Counted from the first letter of the stretch, positions 37,954 to 47,010 are shown. The stretch is 64,000 bases of DNA from Nitrospira sp. (GCA_018242765.1 JAFEBH010000011.1:372001-436000), one strand, 5' to 3'. Program-made: numbers and translations. The notes: generated by a model not told the origin, from the letters alone.

Positions 37954-38010
37954 GATAGAGAGGACAGTGCGTAGTTGTCAGCAATCAGATCAGAAAGATT
38001 CTGCGGCTGA

Positions 38011-38023
38011 AAGCTGAGAGCTG
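38011..38023. repeat. GCTGAnAGCTG-type intergenic repeat, left copy
   Basis: AAGCTGAGAGCTG sits 16 bases before the frdB start, within a run GGCTGAAAGCTGAGAGCTGTC. Its exact complement CAGCTCTCAGCTT occurs at 38779-38791 just after frdB. Related strings fill the acn and aclA upstream gaps. Confidence 0.7.
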
Positions 38024-38039
38024 TCAGGGGATTTTGGTC

Positions 38040-38759
38040 ATGGCTACAGAAACCACAGACACTCAGAATGTGATCGATCAACCCGAGGTCATGAAGCCTC
38101 GGATGGTCACGATTGAGATCGCCGGCAAGAAGGTTGAGGTTCCGGAAGGGATCACGGTTGTTCGTGCCATGTGGTACGCGGGTATCGATGTCGTGCGGGG
38201 CGTGGGCTGTCTGGGCGGGTTCTGTGGGGCCTGTGCGACGTACTATCGGACCAAGGATGATCCCAAAGTCCGGACCTGCCTCGCGTGCCAAATGGCAGTG
38301 CAGGACGGCATGTCCTTTACGATGATGCCCCCTTTCCCAGCTCGCAAGGCGACCTACGAGATTCAAACGCTCCAAGATCCGAAGCAAGACCTCTTCAATC
38401 TCTATCCTGAAGCCCCGCTGTGCAGGAATTGCAACGCGTGCACCGAGGCCTGCCCACAGAAGATCGATGTCCGCGAGGGCGTGTGGAAGGCCGTCTTCGG
38501 AGACTTCAAGAGCGTCTCCGAGATGTTTATGGATTGCGTCATGTGCGGGATGTGTACGCCGGTTTGCATTGCCGACATTGCCCCGAATCTCGTGGCACTG
38601 TATGTCAGTCGTGCGCAGGGTGCGCATTTCACCGACAAACCGGTGGGGCTTGATACCCGGATCAAAGAGATTCAAGACGGTACCTATAACGGCGAATGGG
38701 CCAGGATTCTGAAGATGAATGAGAAGGAACTGGCCGAACACTGTGCGACGGTGAAATAG
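38040..38759 (+). CDS. frdB: Fumarate reductase iron-sulfur subunit, soluble type
   Basis: The 239-residue protein carries a 2Fe-2S domain (CLGGFCGAC then CLACQ) and two 4Fe-4S motifs (CRNCNACTEACP and CVMCGMCTPVC). Classical SdhB/FrdB has one 2Fe-2S, one 3Fe-4S and one 4Fe-4S centre and membrane partners; here both C-terminal motifs look able to hold 4Fe-4S and no membrane-anchor gene follows. It should pass electrons to the flavoprotein encoded next. ATG 38040 is chosen over TTG 38034. Confidence 0.82.
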   Translation: MATETTDTQNVIDQPEVMKPRMVTIEIAGKKVEVPEGITVVRAMWYAGIDVVRGVGCLGGFCGACATYYRTKDDPKVRTCLACQMAVQDGMSFTMMPPFPARKATYEIQTLQDPKQDLFNLYPEAPLCRNCNACTEACPQKIDVREGVWKAVFGDFKSVSEMFMDCVMCGMCTPVCIADIAPNLVALYVSRAQGAHFTDKPVGLDTRIKEIQDGTYNGEWARILKMNEKELAEHCATVK

Positions 38760-38778
38760 CCGCGAAGCAATCAGCCGT

Positions 38779-38791
38779 CAGCTCTCAGCTT
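38779..38791. repeat. GCTGAnAGCTG-type intergenic repeat, right copy (inverted)
   Basis: CAGCTCTCAGCTT, the exact inverse of 38011-38023, lies in the gap between frdB and frdA. The two copies would bracket frdB in a message. Confidence 0.7.
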
Positions 38792-38832
38792 CTGAGAGGC
38801 GGTTGCTGGATGCTCGCGGCTGAAAGCGACAC

Positions 38833-40416
38833 ATGGACATTCACGCGCTCCAACAGATCGTACACAAAACTCGGGATGTCCGTCGTAAGCAGACTATCCC
38901 AAAGTTTTCTCCTGCCGACCGGGATCAGTTGATTCACAAGTATCATCCTGACTTTCGTGCCAGCGCGTACCGACCGATCCGGTTCGGTCCCAATGAAGGT
39001 GAGAAAACGGTCGTCGAGTTGGCCACGTTGCTGGAAGGCGACAGCTCGATTCAAGCCGATCTGGATCTGGCTCCCCAGTACACGACCGATGTCTTAGTCA
39101 TCGGCGGTGGTGGAGCTGGTTGCGCAGCCGCCCTGCATGCACATGGGGCCGGTGCGAAGACCATTCTGGCGACGAAGCTTCGTTTAGGCGATTCCAATAG
39201 TGTGATGGCGCAGGGGGGGATGCAGATTTCGGTCGCACCGGAAGATTCACCCGTGACGCACTTTCTCGATACCCTTAAGGGTGGGCACATGGAGAACGAC
39301 CATGCCCTGCTCAAGGTGATGGTTGAGGAGGGGCCGGCGATTGCGAAGTGGTTGATCCAGCTTGGTGTGCTCTTCGATCGACAGGCAGATGGTAACCTGC
39401 ACGTCAAGAAAGGTGGCGGAAGTTCAAAGCCCCGCCTAGTCACCTGCTCCGACTATACCGGCCTTGAGATCATGCGAGTGCTTAAGGACGAGGTGATCAA
39501 TCAAAAGATTCAACTGCTGGAATTCGCGGCGGCGATCGAACTGCTCAGTGACAATGACGGAAATTGTACCGGCGCCATCTTTAAAGATCTCGACAATCAG
39601 CGGCATATCGTCGTGGCAGCCAAGTCGGTTATTCTTGCAACGGGTGGGATTGGGCGGCTCCACATTCAGGGGTTTCCAACGAGCAACCATTATGGGGCCA
39701 CGGGTGACGGACTGTGTTTGGCCTATCGGATGGGTGCCAAGCTGGCGCATGTCGACACGTTCCAGTACCATCCGTCAGGCGCGGTGTACCCCGAACAGCT
39801 GATCGGCGCATTAGTCACCGAAGGCATTCGTTCCGAGGGCGGGCACCTCGTCAATGCCAAGGGCGAACGGTTTGTCAACGAGCTGGATACGCGAGATGTG
39901 GTGTCCTCATCGATTATTCGTGAATGCGAGGAAGGCCGTGGGATCAGAACGATGTCGGGCCGCGTTGGAGTCTGGTTGGATACCCCACTCCTCGATGCCG
40001 AACATGGGCCGGGTACGGTCGAAAAGCATTTCCCGGCTATGATGATGCAGTTTGAGCGGTTTGGTATCGATATCAGCAAGGATCCGGTCTTGATTTATCC
40101 GACGCTGCACTATCAGAACGGTGGTGTGAAGATCGATACAAATTCCGAAACCAACGTGAAGAATCTCTTCGTGGCAGGCGAAGCATCTGGTGGTCTCCAC
40201 GGCCGGAATCGGTTGATGGGCAATTCCCTGTTGGACCTGATGGTCTATGGGAAACGCTCTGGTTTAACGGCAGCAAGTCGAATCGGGTCGATGAAGCAGG
40301 GCAAGCTCACCGTGAACCATCTCCAGCGGTTTCGGGCTGAAGCGAAGAGGCACGGCAATGCCAGTGGCGTTATTTCGCCGATGATCCTGCCGGCGTATAC
40401 AAGGAAAGTGGGGTGA
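38833..40416 (+). CDS. frdA: Fumarate reductase / succinate dehydrogenase-like flavoprotein
   Basis: The 527-residue protein has a 75-residue N-terminal extension, the dinucleotide motif DVLVIGGGGAGCAAALHA, then DSNSVMAQGG where SdhA/FrdA have S-H-T-V-A-A-Q-G-G: Asn replaces the His that links FAD, so FAD should be non-covalent. The substrate side has QYHPSGAVYP, TEGIRSEGG, RDVVSSSI with the catalytic-type Arg, and the C-terminal HGRNRLMGNSLLDLMVYG. It is paired with frdB and not with a cytochrome b, as in soluble fumarate reductases. L-aspartate oxidase is an alternative family, made less likely by the iron-sulfur partner. Confidence 0.85.
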   Translation: MDIHALQQIVHKTRDVRRKQTIPKFSPADRDQLIHKYHPDFRASAYRPIRFGPNEGEKTVVELATLLEGDSSIQADLDLAPQYTTDVLVIGGGGAGCAAALHAHGAGAKTILATKLRLGDSNSVMAQGGMQISVAPEDSPVTHFLDTLKGGHMENDHALLKVMVEEGPAIAKWLIQLGVLFDRQADGNLHVKKGGGSSKPRLVTCSDYTGLEIMRVLKDEVINQKIQLLEFAAAIELLSDNDGNCTGAIFKDLDNQRHIVVAAKSVILATGGIGRLHIQGFPTSNHYGATGDGLCLAYRMGAKLAHVDTFQYHPSGAVYPEQLIGALVTEGIRSEGGHLVNAKGERFVNELDTRDVVSSSIIRECEEGRGIRTMSGRVGVWLDTPLLDAEHGPGTVEKHFPAMMMQFERFGIDISKDPVLIYPTLHYQNGGVKIDTNSETNVKNLFVAGEASGGLHGRNRLMGNSLLDLMVYGKRSGLTAASRIGSMKQGKLTVNHLQRFRAEAKRHGNASGVISPMILPAYTRKVG

Positions 40417-40538
40417 GGACGGCGACGGAGCATTTCTCGTGCTCACTCACCGCACACCCAGAATCAAATCAGATTGTTTGGACATTGGTCGGTGTTCGGT
40501 GAATGCGCGTAGTGAGAAACGCCCCGCCACCGTCCTCA
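40414..40538. repeat. Structured intergenic repeat, copy C
   Basis: An outer stem TGAGGACGG (40414-40422) / CCGTCCTCA (40530-40538) encloses an inner stem TCACCGCACACC (40447-40458) / GGTGTTCGGTGA (40491-40502) with one mismatch. It begins at the frdA stop and ends before the sucC binding site. It is related to copies at 41741 and 55629. Confidence 0.7.
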
Positions 40539-40556
40539 GGAATGAAGAGGTAAAGA

Positions 40557-41735
40557 ATGAACGTTCATGAGTTTCAAGCCAAGCAACTCTTTGCCCAGTT
40601 TGGTGTGCCCGTGCCGCGAGGAAAGGAAATTACGTCTCCTGAAGCGGCGACCACCTGGGCCAACGAGCTGAATACTCCCGTCTTTGTCGTGAAGGCGCAG
40701 ATTCATGCCGGTGGGCGAGGAAAAGCCGGTGGCGTCAAGATCACGAAAGACAAAGGCGCCGTGGCTGGTTTTGCTAAAGAGTTAATCGGAAAAACCTTAG
40801 TGACCCATCAAACAGGACCGAAGGGGCGGCAGGTTCACCGTCTGTTGATGGAAGAAGGGGCGAACATCGCTAAGGAACTGTATCTTTCGATCCTTGTCGA
40901 TCGGGATACCGGTTGGCCCACGTTCATTGCCAGCACCGAAGGCGGGATGGAGATCGAAGAAGTGGCCGCCAAGACCCCTGAAAAGATCATCAAGGAATCG
41001 ATTGATCCGGCCGTGGGATTTCAAGGATACAACGGGCGGAACATCGCCTTTGCGCTCGGGCTCCAGAACATCGAGCCGACGGCCATGAATCCATTCATTA
41101 AAATGCTGGGAAATCTGTACCGCCTGTTCATGGAGAAGAACTGCGCCCTGGTCGAAATCAATCCGCTCATCATCACGAAAGAAAAGACCGTCGTGGCGTT
41201 GGACGGTAAAGTCTCGTTCGATGATAACGGCCTCTTCAAGCATGAAGATGTACAAAAGATGCGTGACCTGAATGAGGAAGAGCCGTTGGAAATTGAAGCG
41301 ACGGCGAATAATCTGAACTATGTGAAGCTGGACGGCAATATCGGCTGCATGGTGAACGGTGCGGGCCTGGCCATGGCCACCATGGACGTCATCAAATTGG
41401 CCGGCAGCGAACCGGCGAACTTCTTGGATGTCGGTGGTGGCGCGACGAAGGAGACGGTCGCAGCCGGGTTCCGAATTCTGCTGAAAGATCCGAACGTGAA
41501 AGGCATTTTCATCAACATCTTCGGCGGCATCGTGCGCTGTGAACGCATCGCCCATGGGGTGATTGAAGCAGCAAAGGAAGTGAAGATTAATGTACCGCTG
41601 GTCGTTCGGTTGCAGGGGACGAATGCCGAAGAGGGGCGCAAGCTGTTGGCAGAGTCCGGATTGAAGCTCGATGTGGCGAACGACTTGTGGGAAGCCGCCC
41701 AAAAAATAGTGAAACTGACAGGAAAAGCAGCGTGA
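40557..41735 (+). CDS. sucC: Succinyl-CoA synthetase, beta subunit
   Basis: SucC provides the ATP-grasp half of the enzyme that makes succinyl-CoA from succinate. The 392-residue protein begins [20 protein letters not shown], has [28 protein letters not shown] and [23 protein letters not shown] precedes ATG 40557. It completes the reductive branch between fumarate reductase and the ferredoxin oxidoreductase. Confidence 0.96.
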   Translation: MNVHEFQAKQLFAQFGVPVPRGKEITSPEAATTWANELNTPVFVVKAQIHAGGRGKAGGVKITKDKGAVAGFAKELIGKTLVTHQTGPKGRQVHRLLMEEGANIAKELYLSILVDRDTGWPTFIASTEGGMEIEEVAAKTPEKIIKESIDPAVGFQGYNGRNIAFALGLQNIEPTAMNPFIKMLGNLYRLFMEKNCALVEINPLIITKEKTVVALDGKVSFDDNGLFKHEDVQKMRDLNEEEPLEIEATANNLNYVKLDGNIGCMVNGAGLAMATMDVIKLAGSEPANFLDVGGGATKETVAAGFRILLKDPNVKGIFINIFGGIVRCERIAHGVIEAAKEVKINVPLVVRLQGTNAEEGRKLLAESGLKLDVANDLWEAAQKIVKLTGKAA

Positions 41736-41740
41736 GAATT

Positions 41741-41859
41741 GCGAGGCAGCCGAGACGCCCTTGTGCTCGCGCAACGCGCACCGGGATGGTTCTCAGTATC
41801 CTTGCAATGGACGGTGCTCGTTGCATGCGCGCAGTTACGGACGTGCTCGACCACCTCGC
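41741..41859. repeat. Structured intergenic repeat, copy A
   Basis: GCGAGG (41741) and CCTCGC (41854-41859) close the element; the inner stem is GCAACGCGCACC (41771-41782) / GGTGCTCGTTGC (41813-41824), extended by TGCTCGC / GCGCGCA with a two-base bulge. It fills the gap between sucC and sucD. Confidence 0.75.
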
Positions 41860-41892
41860 TTGTGTGAGGGAATAGGGAAAAGGAGTCGTATC

Positions 41893-42765
<873 letters not shown>

Positions 42766-42997
42766 TACTCCTAGGCTGCTCTTCCGGTTGGCATCCTCCT
42801 CTGTCACACCTTCATCGATGTCATCTCGATGGGATGTCCCTCGTCGCTGCTCCGTGACGAGGGTGTCACGATGGTCATATTTTTCACTGAGTTATTCGAT
42901 GATGTTCCGGAGTCATAGTAAGAGCGGTTCGTGAGAGAGATTGCCGAAGGTTCCAGCCATAGCCAAGTATTCCATCACTACGGCCCTGTCCGATCCG

Positions 42998-43152
42998 GTA
43001 TTGGATTTACCGATAGCTCCAATCCGTTTTATCTATTTTCAAAACTGAATGTGGGGTTGCTACTGTGGGCGCCGTTCGCCCCGACGATGCGAGAAGAGTA
43101 TCCCCTTCTGATCGCTCGGAAGAGGCGGATCGGTGGAGGCTTATGTCAAGAA
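42998..43152. repeat. Direct repeat upstream of first tandem outer-membrane gene
   Basis: About 155 bases starting GTATTGGATTTACCGATAGC are nearly identical to 44649-44805. The best conserved core runs from AATCCGTTTTATC through GGGCGCCGTTCGCCC (a small hairpin) to TATCCCCTTCTGATCGCTCG. It lies 150 bases before the gene start in both copies, so it was probably duplicated with the gene and may hold regulatory signals. Confidence 0.8.
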
Positions 43153-43251
43153 CTGCAACCGCCGAACAGAGGGTTGAGCTGGGTTGCACGAAGACCGGCT
43201 CTTCTCGTTTCACTGCACTGACTATCGACGATCGACCAACGGATTTCTGAT

Positions 43252-43280
43252 TGCGCAATCTAAATTCGTCGCAGAACATA
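43252..43280 (+). promoter_or_regulatory. Conserved TTGCGC-N17-GAACAT element, copy 1
   Basis: TTGCGC, exactly 17 bases, then GAACAT is kept in front of all three tandem outer-membrane genes (here, at 44902 and at 45914) while the spacer sequence varies. The -10 match to sigma-70 is weak; the constant spacing suggests a promoter. Confidence 0.5.
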
Positions 43281-43306
43281 GCTGCTTTACTGTGGGAGGA
43301 CGCTGA

Positions 43307-44197
43307 ATGAACGCGAGAATTTCGGCGGTGATGTGTCTCCTCTGTGCCTTCGGCTATGCGGATCTCACCAGGGCGGAAGATCCGTACAGCCAACGGGTCG
43401 CCGATCCCTATGCGATATCCCCTGATCCTCCAACTATGTCCTCCGGGACGGTCGAACCCTATCTTTCCTTTATGGCGGGTATAGGAATTCCTCGCAGTAC
43501 GGATGCCACGTTTTTGGACGGGACTACGCCGTCGGTGGTCGAGAATATCGACTATAAGACGAAATTTTCACTCGGTGGCAATCTGGGGGTCTGGTTTCCC
43601 ACCAGAAACAAGTTGTGGGGGTTCGATCTTGGCGTTGAGCTTACCGGCTTTCTTTGGTATCCGGATGTGCATTGCTGTCGGGACAATTATAATCGTGATC
43701 CCGCAACGGGTAATGGCACCGCGACGGAGATCCAAGGCCTCTATATCGGCCCCAATTTCCTAATTCGTTACCCCATGGGTATTTCCGAGGCCTATCCCAA
43801 CGGGCGGTGGCATCCGTACGTCGGGATCGGCGTCGGCATGCATCAGATGGCGATGAGGCCAGGTGGGGCTAGGGGACTGAGTGCCTGTTGTGTGCCGGGA
43901 GGTAATCTCGATACAAATCCCATTCCCGACCAACGGGATACGACGGTCGGGTTTATGGGCGTGGGCGGCATCAAGGCACATCTCTTCAAGTACCTGGCTT
44001 TTTTTGTGGAGGCGAAGTATCTCCATGCCCACCACGACGGGCTGTTGACGGATCGGTTTGGGCAGTCCGCGCCCATCGTCTGCTGTGTCTCGGGTCCAGG
44101 GGGACTGAACCCTCCAGTTTATAATCCCTATTCATCCACGATCGACACGATCTTGGTACATGGGGGCCTGTCACTGCACTTTGATTGGAAGCCGTAG
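43307..44197 (+). CDS. Outer-membrane beta-barrel protein, tandem paralog 1
   Basis: The 296-residue protein has a signal peptide (cleavage after about residue 23, TRAED) and alternating strands such as VEPYLSFMAGIGIP, LWGFDLGVELTGFLWYP, YIGPNFLIRYPM, YVGIGVGMHQMAM, VGGIKAHLFKYLAFFVEAKY and a last LVHGGLSLHFDWKP, typical of a small barrel. It has vicinal Cys pairs at 123-124, 194-195 and 259-260, all in predicted loops; only the first is shared with the other paralogs. GGGAGG precedes the ATG. A hairpin terminator follows. Function unknown. Confidence 0.8.
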   Translation: MNARISAVMCLLCAFGYADLTRAEDPYSQRVADPYAISPDPPTMSSGTVEPYLSFMAGIGIPRSTDATFLDGTTPSVVENIDYKTKFSLGGNLGVWFPTRNKLWGFDLGVELTGFLWYPDVHCCRDNYNRDPATGNGTATEIQGLYIGPNFLIRYPMGISEAYPNGRWHPYVGIGVGMHQMAMRPGGARGLSACCVPGGNLDTNPIPDQRDTTVGFMGVGGIKAHLFKYLAFFVEAKYLHAHHDGLLTDRFGQSAPIVCCVSGPGGLNPPVYNPYSSTIDTILVHGGLSLHFDWKP

Positions 44198-44216
44198 GCG
44201 AGTACGAGAATAGTGA

Positions 44217-44251
44217 CCGCCCATCCCACTAAATGAAAATGGGGTGGGCGG
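44217..44251 (+). terminator. Terminator hairpin after paralog 1
   Basis: CCGCCCATCCCA (44217-44228) pairs with TGGGGTGGGCGG (44240-44251), one position being a wobble. A homologous hairpin with changed but still paired bases follows paralog 3. Confidence 0.7.
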
Positions 44252-44648
44252 TTGCCGGCCACGTGTGAACGTTCCACCTTTTTTCTAAGTCTCCTTCCAA
44301 TATCCGAATGCAAAACTTTGGTGAGCCAATGTTCCATCCTGAGCTCATTGAATTAGTGTGACCAGAAATGGGAAAGGGAGGGCTGATGGGGTTGGAAGGA
44401 GAATTTTCTCTAGCCACATGATTCATGAGGGTTTCTGCTGCAACTGCCAAGACGCAATTGCGGCCAGCACGTTGCCTGATCCTGAGTTCAAGGTTTCATA
44501 TTCAAGGCTGTAGACTCCTGGCTTTTGGAAAGCCTGAAACATAACACTCGAAACTGTTAGCCGAGACACTTCATGCACGCCCCTTCACGAGGTGTGTTGG
44601 AGAGAGTCAACTCATCGAGTGCCACCGCCCTGTCTGCACGTCAGATGC

Positions 44649-44805
44649 AGTATTGGATTAACCGATAGCTTCAATCCGTTTTATCTATTTTCAAAACTGA
44701 ACGCGGGGTTGCTACTGTGGGCGCCGTTCGCCCCGACGATGCGAGAAGAGTATCCCCTTCTGATCGCTCGGAGAGGCGGATCCGTGGAGGCTTATGCCAA
44801 GAGCT
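44649..44805. repeat. Direct repeat upstream of second tandem outer-membrane gene
   Basis: Second copy of the block at 42998-43152, with scattered substitutions and a one- or two-base length change. No third copy precedes paralog 3. Confidence 0.8.
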
Positions 44806-44901
44806 GTAACAGCCCTAACTGGGCGTCAAGTTGAGTGGTACGAAGACACGCTGGTCTCACTTCACCCTACTGACCATCGACATCGACTGACGGGTTTCAG
44901 A

Positions 44902-44930
44902 TTGCGCAACCCCAATTCGTTACAGAACAT
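44902..44930 (+). promoter_or_regulatory. Conserved TTGCGC-N17-GAACAT element, copy 2
   Basis: Same hexamers and spacing as at 43252, about 28 bases before paralog 2. Confidence 0.5.
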
Positions 44931-44957
44931 GGGTGCTTTACCGTGGGAGGAGGCTGA

Positions 44958-45830
44958 ATGAACGCGAGAATTTCGGCGATGATGTGTCTCCTCTGTGTCC
45001 TCGGCTTTTCGGATCTCACCAGGGCGGAAGATCCGTACAGCCAACGGGTCGCCGATCCCTATGCTCTCTCGCCTGGTCTCCCGGGCATGTCTTCCGGGAC
45101 GCTCGAACCCTATTTTTCCGTGATGGCAGGTGTGGCGATTCCGTTCAGTCAGGACGCCACGTTTCAGGATGGGACCTTGCCGACCGTGGTTCCGAAGGTC
45201 GACTATCAGATGAAACACTCATGGGGGGCCAGCGCGGGAATTTGGTTTCCTACCAGAAGCAAGTTGGCGGGATTCGATCTCGGCGTGGAGCTCACCGGCT
45301 ATGTGTGGTATCCGGACGTCGCCTGCTGTCGAGACTTTTTTAATAATGACCCCACAGGGGCCAATAATGGGGGATTCCCCAATCGCGGCACCACGACGGA
45401 AATATCAGGCGTCTATATTGGCCCCAATTTTCTGATTCGCTACCCGATGGCGATTTCCGAGGCCTATCCCAACGGCCGGTGGCATCCGTACGTCGGGGTC
45501 GGCGTGGGCGCGCATCAGTTGGGGATGAAGCCTGGTGGATTTCGAGGAGGGACCCTTATGAATGCCGATACCACCCAACGGGATACGACGATCGGGTTTC
45601 AGGGCGTGGGCGGCATCAAGGCGCATCTCTTCAAGTACGTAGCGGCGTTTGTGGAGGCGAAGTACCTCCATGCCCATCACAATGGGCTGTCGTCGGATCG
45701 GTTCGCCCAGTCCCCCGATGGCGGTCTACTGATTGGTACACCAGGTCCTTTTGTGAATCCCTATTCATCTACGATCAATACGGTCTTTGTGCATGCGGGC
45801 TTGGCGATTCACTTTGATTGGAAGCCGTAG
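44958..45830 (+). CDS. Outer-membrane beta-barrel protein, tandem paralog 2
   Basis: The 290-residue protein has the same signal peptide and barrel strands as paralog 1 (VMAGVAIPFS, AGFDLGVELTGYVWYPD, YIGPNFLIRYPM, YVGVGVGAHQLGM, LVHA-like end VFVHAGLAIHFDWKP). It keeps the vicinal Cys 123-124 (ACCRDFFNNDP) but has an inserted Asn/Gly-rich loop after it and lacks the two extra Cys pairs. GGGAGGAGG precedes the ATG. No terminator follows; paralog 3 begins 140 bases later. Confidence 0.8.
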   Translation: MNARISAMMCLLCVLGFSDLTRAEDPYSQRVADPYALSPGLPGMSSGTLEPYFSVMAGVAIPFSQDATFQDGTLPTVVPKVDYQMKHSWGASAGIWFPTRSKLAGFDLGVELTGYVWYPDVACCRDFFNNDPTGANNGGFPNRGTTTEISGVYIGPNFLIRYPMAISEAYPNGRWHPYVGVGVGAHQLGMKPGGFRGGTLMNADTTQRDTTIGFQGVGGIKAHLFKYVAAFVEAKYLHAHHNGLSSDRFAQSPDGGLLIGTPGPFVNPYSSTINTVFVHAGLAIHFDWKP

Positions 45831-45913
45831 GGTTGTGGGTCGAGTTGAGTCATGAGAAGACGTCCTCGTCTTGCTTCACTGACCTTCGACGATCGACTGA
45901 TGGCTCTCAGATT

Positions 45914-45942
45914 GCGCAACCCACAGTCGTCGCAGAACATGG
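45914..45942 (+). promoter_or_regulatory. Conserved TTGCGC-N17-GAACAT element, copy 3
   Basis: Same hexamers and spacing as at 43252, about 29 bases before paralog 3. Confidence 0.5.
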
Positions 45943-45970
45943 GTGCTTTACCTTCTTGGGAGGACGCTGA

Positions 45971-46822
45971 ATGAACGCGAGAATTTCGGCGGTGATGTGT
46001 CTCCTCTGTGTCCTCGGCTCTGCGGATCTCACTCGAGCGGAAGGTCCGGACAGCCAACGGGTCGCCGATCCCTATGCGGTCTCGGCTGCGCTCCCCACCA
46101 TGTCATCCGGGACGATCGAGCCCTATCTGTCCTTTATGGCGGGTATTGCAGTTCCGCGGAGTGCGGACGCCACATTTACGGATGGAACCACGCCGACGAT
46201 AGTCCAAAATGTCGACTATCAGACGAAACACTCATTCGGGGGGAACGCGGGGATCTGGTTTCCCACCAGAAACAAGTTGTGGGGATTTGATCTCGGCGTG
46301 GAAATCACCGGCATGCTGTGGTATGCGGATGTGGCCTGCTGTAAGGACAATTATAATCGTGATCCCGCAACAGGGGCCGGTACCACGACGGAAATCAATG
46401 GTATCTACGTCGGCTCAAATTTCTTGGTTCGCTACCCGATGGCGATTTCCGAGGCCTATCCCAATGGACGGTGGTTTCCGTACGTTGGGATCGGCGTGGG
46501 CGCGCATCAGATCGCGACGAAGCCAGGCGGACAAGCGGGGACAGGTTTTTTCCGCGCCATTACCGAGGAGCGGGATACAACGGTCGGGTTTATGGGGGTA
46601 GGAGGTATCAAGGCGCATCTCTTCAAGTATGTGGCTGTGTTTGCGGAGGCGAAGTATATCCGTGCCCATCATGACGGGCTGACATCGGATCGATTCGGGC
46701 AGTCAGGCCCGGCCTTTCTAGGAGCGGTGCAAGGGGACCTTGTTATGAATCGCTATGAATCCACGATGGATACGATCCTGGCGCATGCAGGCGTGTCGAT
46801 TCACTTTGACATCAAGCCATAG
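45971..46822 (+). CDS. Outer-membrane beta-barrel protein, tandem paralog 3
   Basis: The 283-residue protein again has the signal peptide MNARISAVMCLLCVLG and the barrel pattern (LSFMAGIAVPRS, LWGFDLGVEITGMLWYAD, YVGIGVGAHQIATKPGG, LAHAGVSIHFDIKP). Vicinal Cys 123-124 (ACCKDNYNRDP) is kept. It resembles paralog 1 in the DNYNRDPATG loop and paralog 2 elsewhere. A strong hairpin terminator follows. Confidence 0.8.
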   Translation: MNARISAVMCLLCVLGSADLTRAEGPDSQRVADPYAVSAALPTMSSGTIEPYLSFMAGIAVPRSADATFTDGTTPTIVQNVDYQTKHSFGGNAGIWFPTRNKLWGFDLGVEITGMLWYADVACCKDNYNRDPATGAGTTTEINGIYVGSNFLVRYPMAISEAYPNGRWFPYVGIGVGAHQIATKPGGQAGTGFFRAITEERDTTVGFMGVGGIKAHLFKYVAVFAEAKYIRAHHDGLTSDRFGQSGPAFLGAVQGDLVMNRYESTMDTILAHAGVSIHFDIKP

Positions 46823-46842
46823 ACCTCTCCGAGAGTATCGCC

Positions 46843-46877
46843 TGCCCACCCCACTACGCAAAGGTGGGGTGGGCAGT
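46843..46877 (+). terminator. Terminator hairpin after paralog 3
   Basis: CTGCCCACCCCAC (46843-46855) pairs perfectly with GTGGGGTGGGCAG (46865-46877). It is homologous to the hairpin at 44217 with pairing preserved. Confidence 0.75.
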
Positions 46878-47010
46878 TGCCAGGAGGGATTTGGTTTTTC
46901 CCCCTTCCTCTCCGAAATTCCTATCCGCCATCAGAATTCACAGTTAGGGTGAGATTCTGTTCCCTCCCAACTCATCGGGTTGGTGTGAACAGAGATGGGC
47001 TAGAGCGGGC

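Larger units (their letters stand above)
42766..43306. other. Gap of 541 bp: operon end and duplicated upstream block
   Basis: The left part holds a hairpin CCCTCGTC (42838-42845) / GACGAGGG (42856-42863) that may end the rTCA operon, without a U-run. From about 42998 begins a block repeated at 44649 (listed). No gene is called; the frame at 42931-43221 has no binding site. Confidence 0.55.
44198..44957. other. Gap of 760 bp between tandem paralogs 1 and 2
   Basis: It holds the terminator of paralog 1 (44217-44251), a stretch to about 44648 in which I see no gene, the second copy of the upstream repeat (44649-44805) and the conserved promoter-like element of paralog 2. The stretch after the terminator (GTGAGCCAATGTTCC...) has a diverged counterpart after paralog 3. 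Confidence 0.55.

Noticed and set aside
40797..41774. 325-residue open frame on the minus strand
   Set aside because: It is opposite sucC and has no recognisable domain or start signal.
41761..41892. N-terminal 44 residues of the open frame in front of sucD
   Set aside because: They translate the structured repeat; GTG 41893 has the binding site and the family N-terminus.
42931..44834. Two short frames (42931-43221, 44592-44834) sharing a peptide LFSKLN...MREEYPLL
   Set aside because: They lie in the duplicated non-coding block, have no binding sites, and differ at start and end; shared DNA explains the shared peptide.
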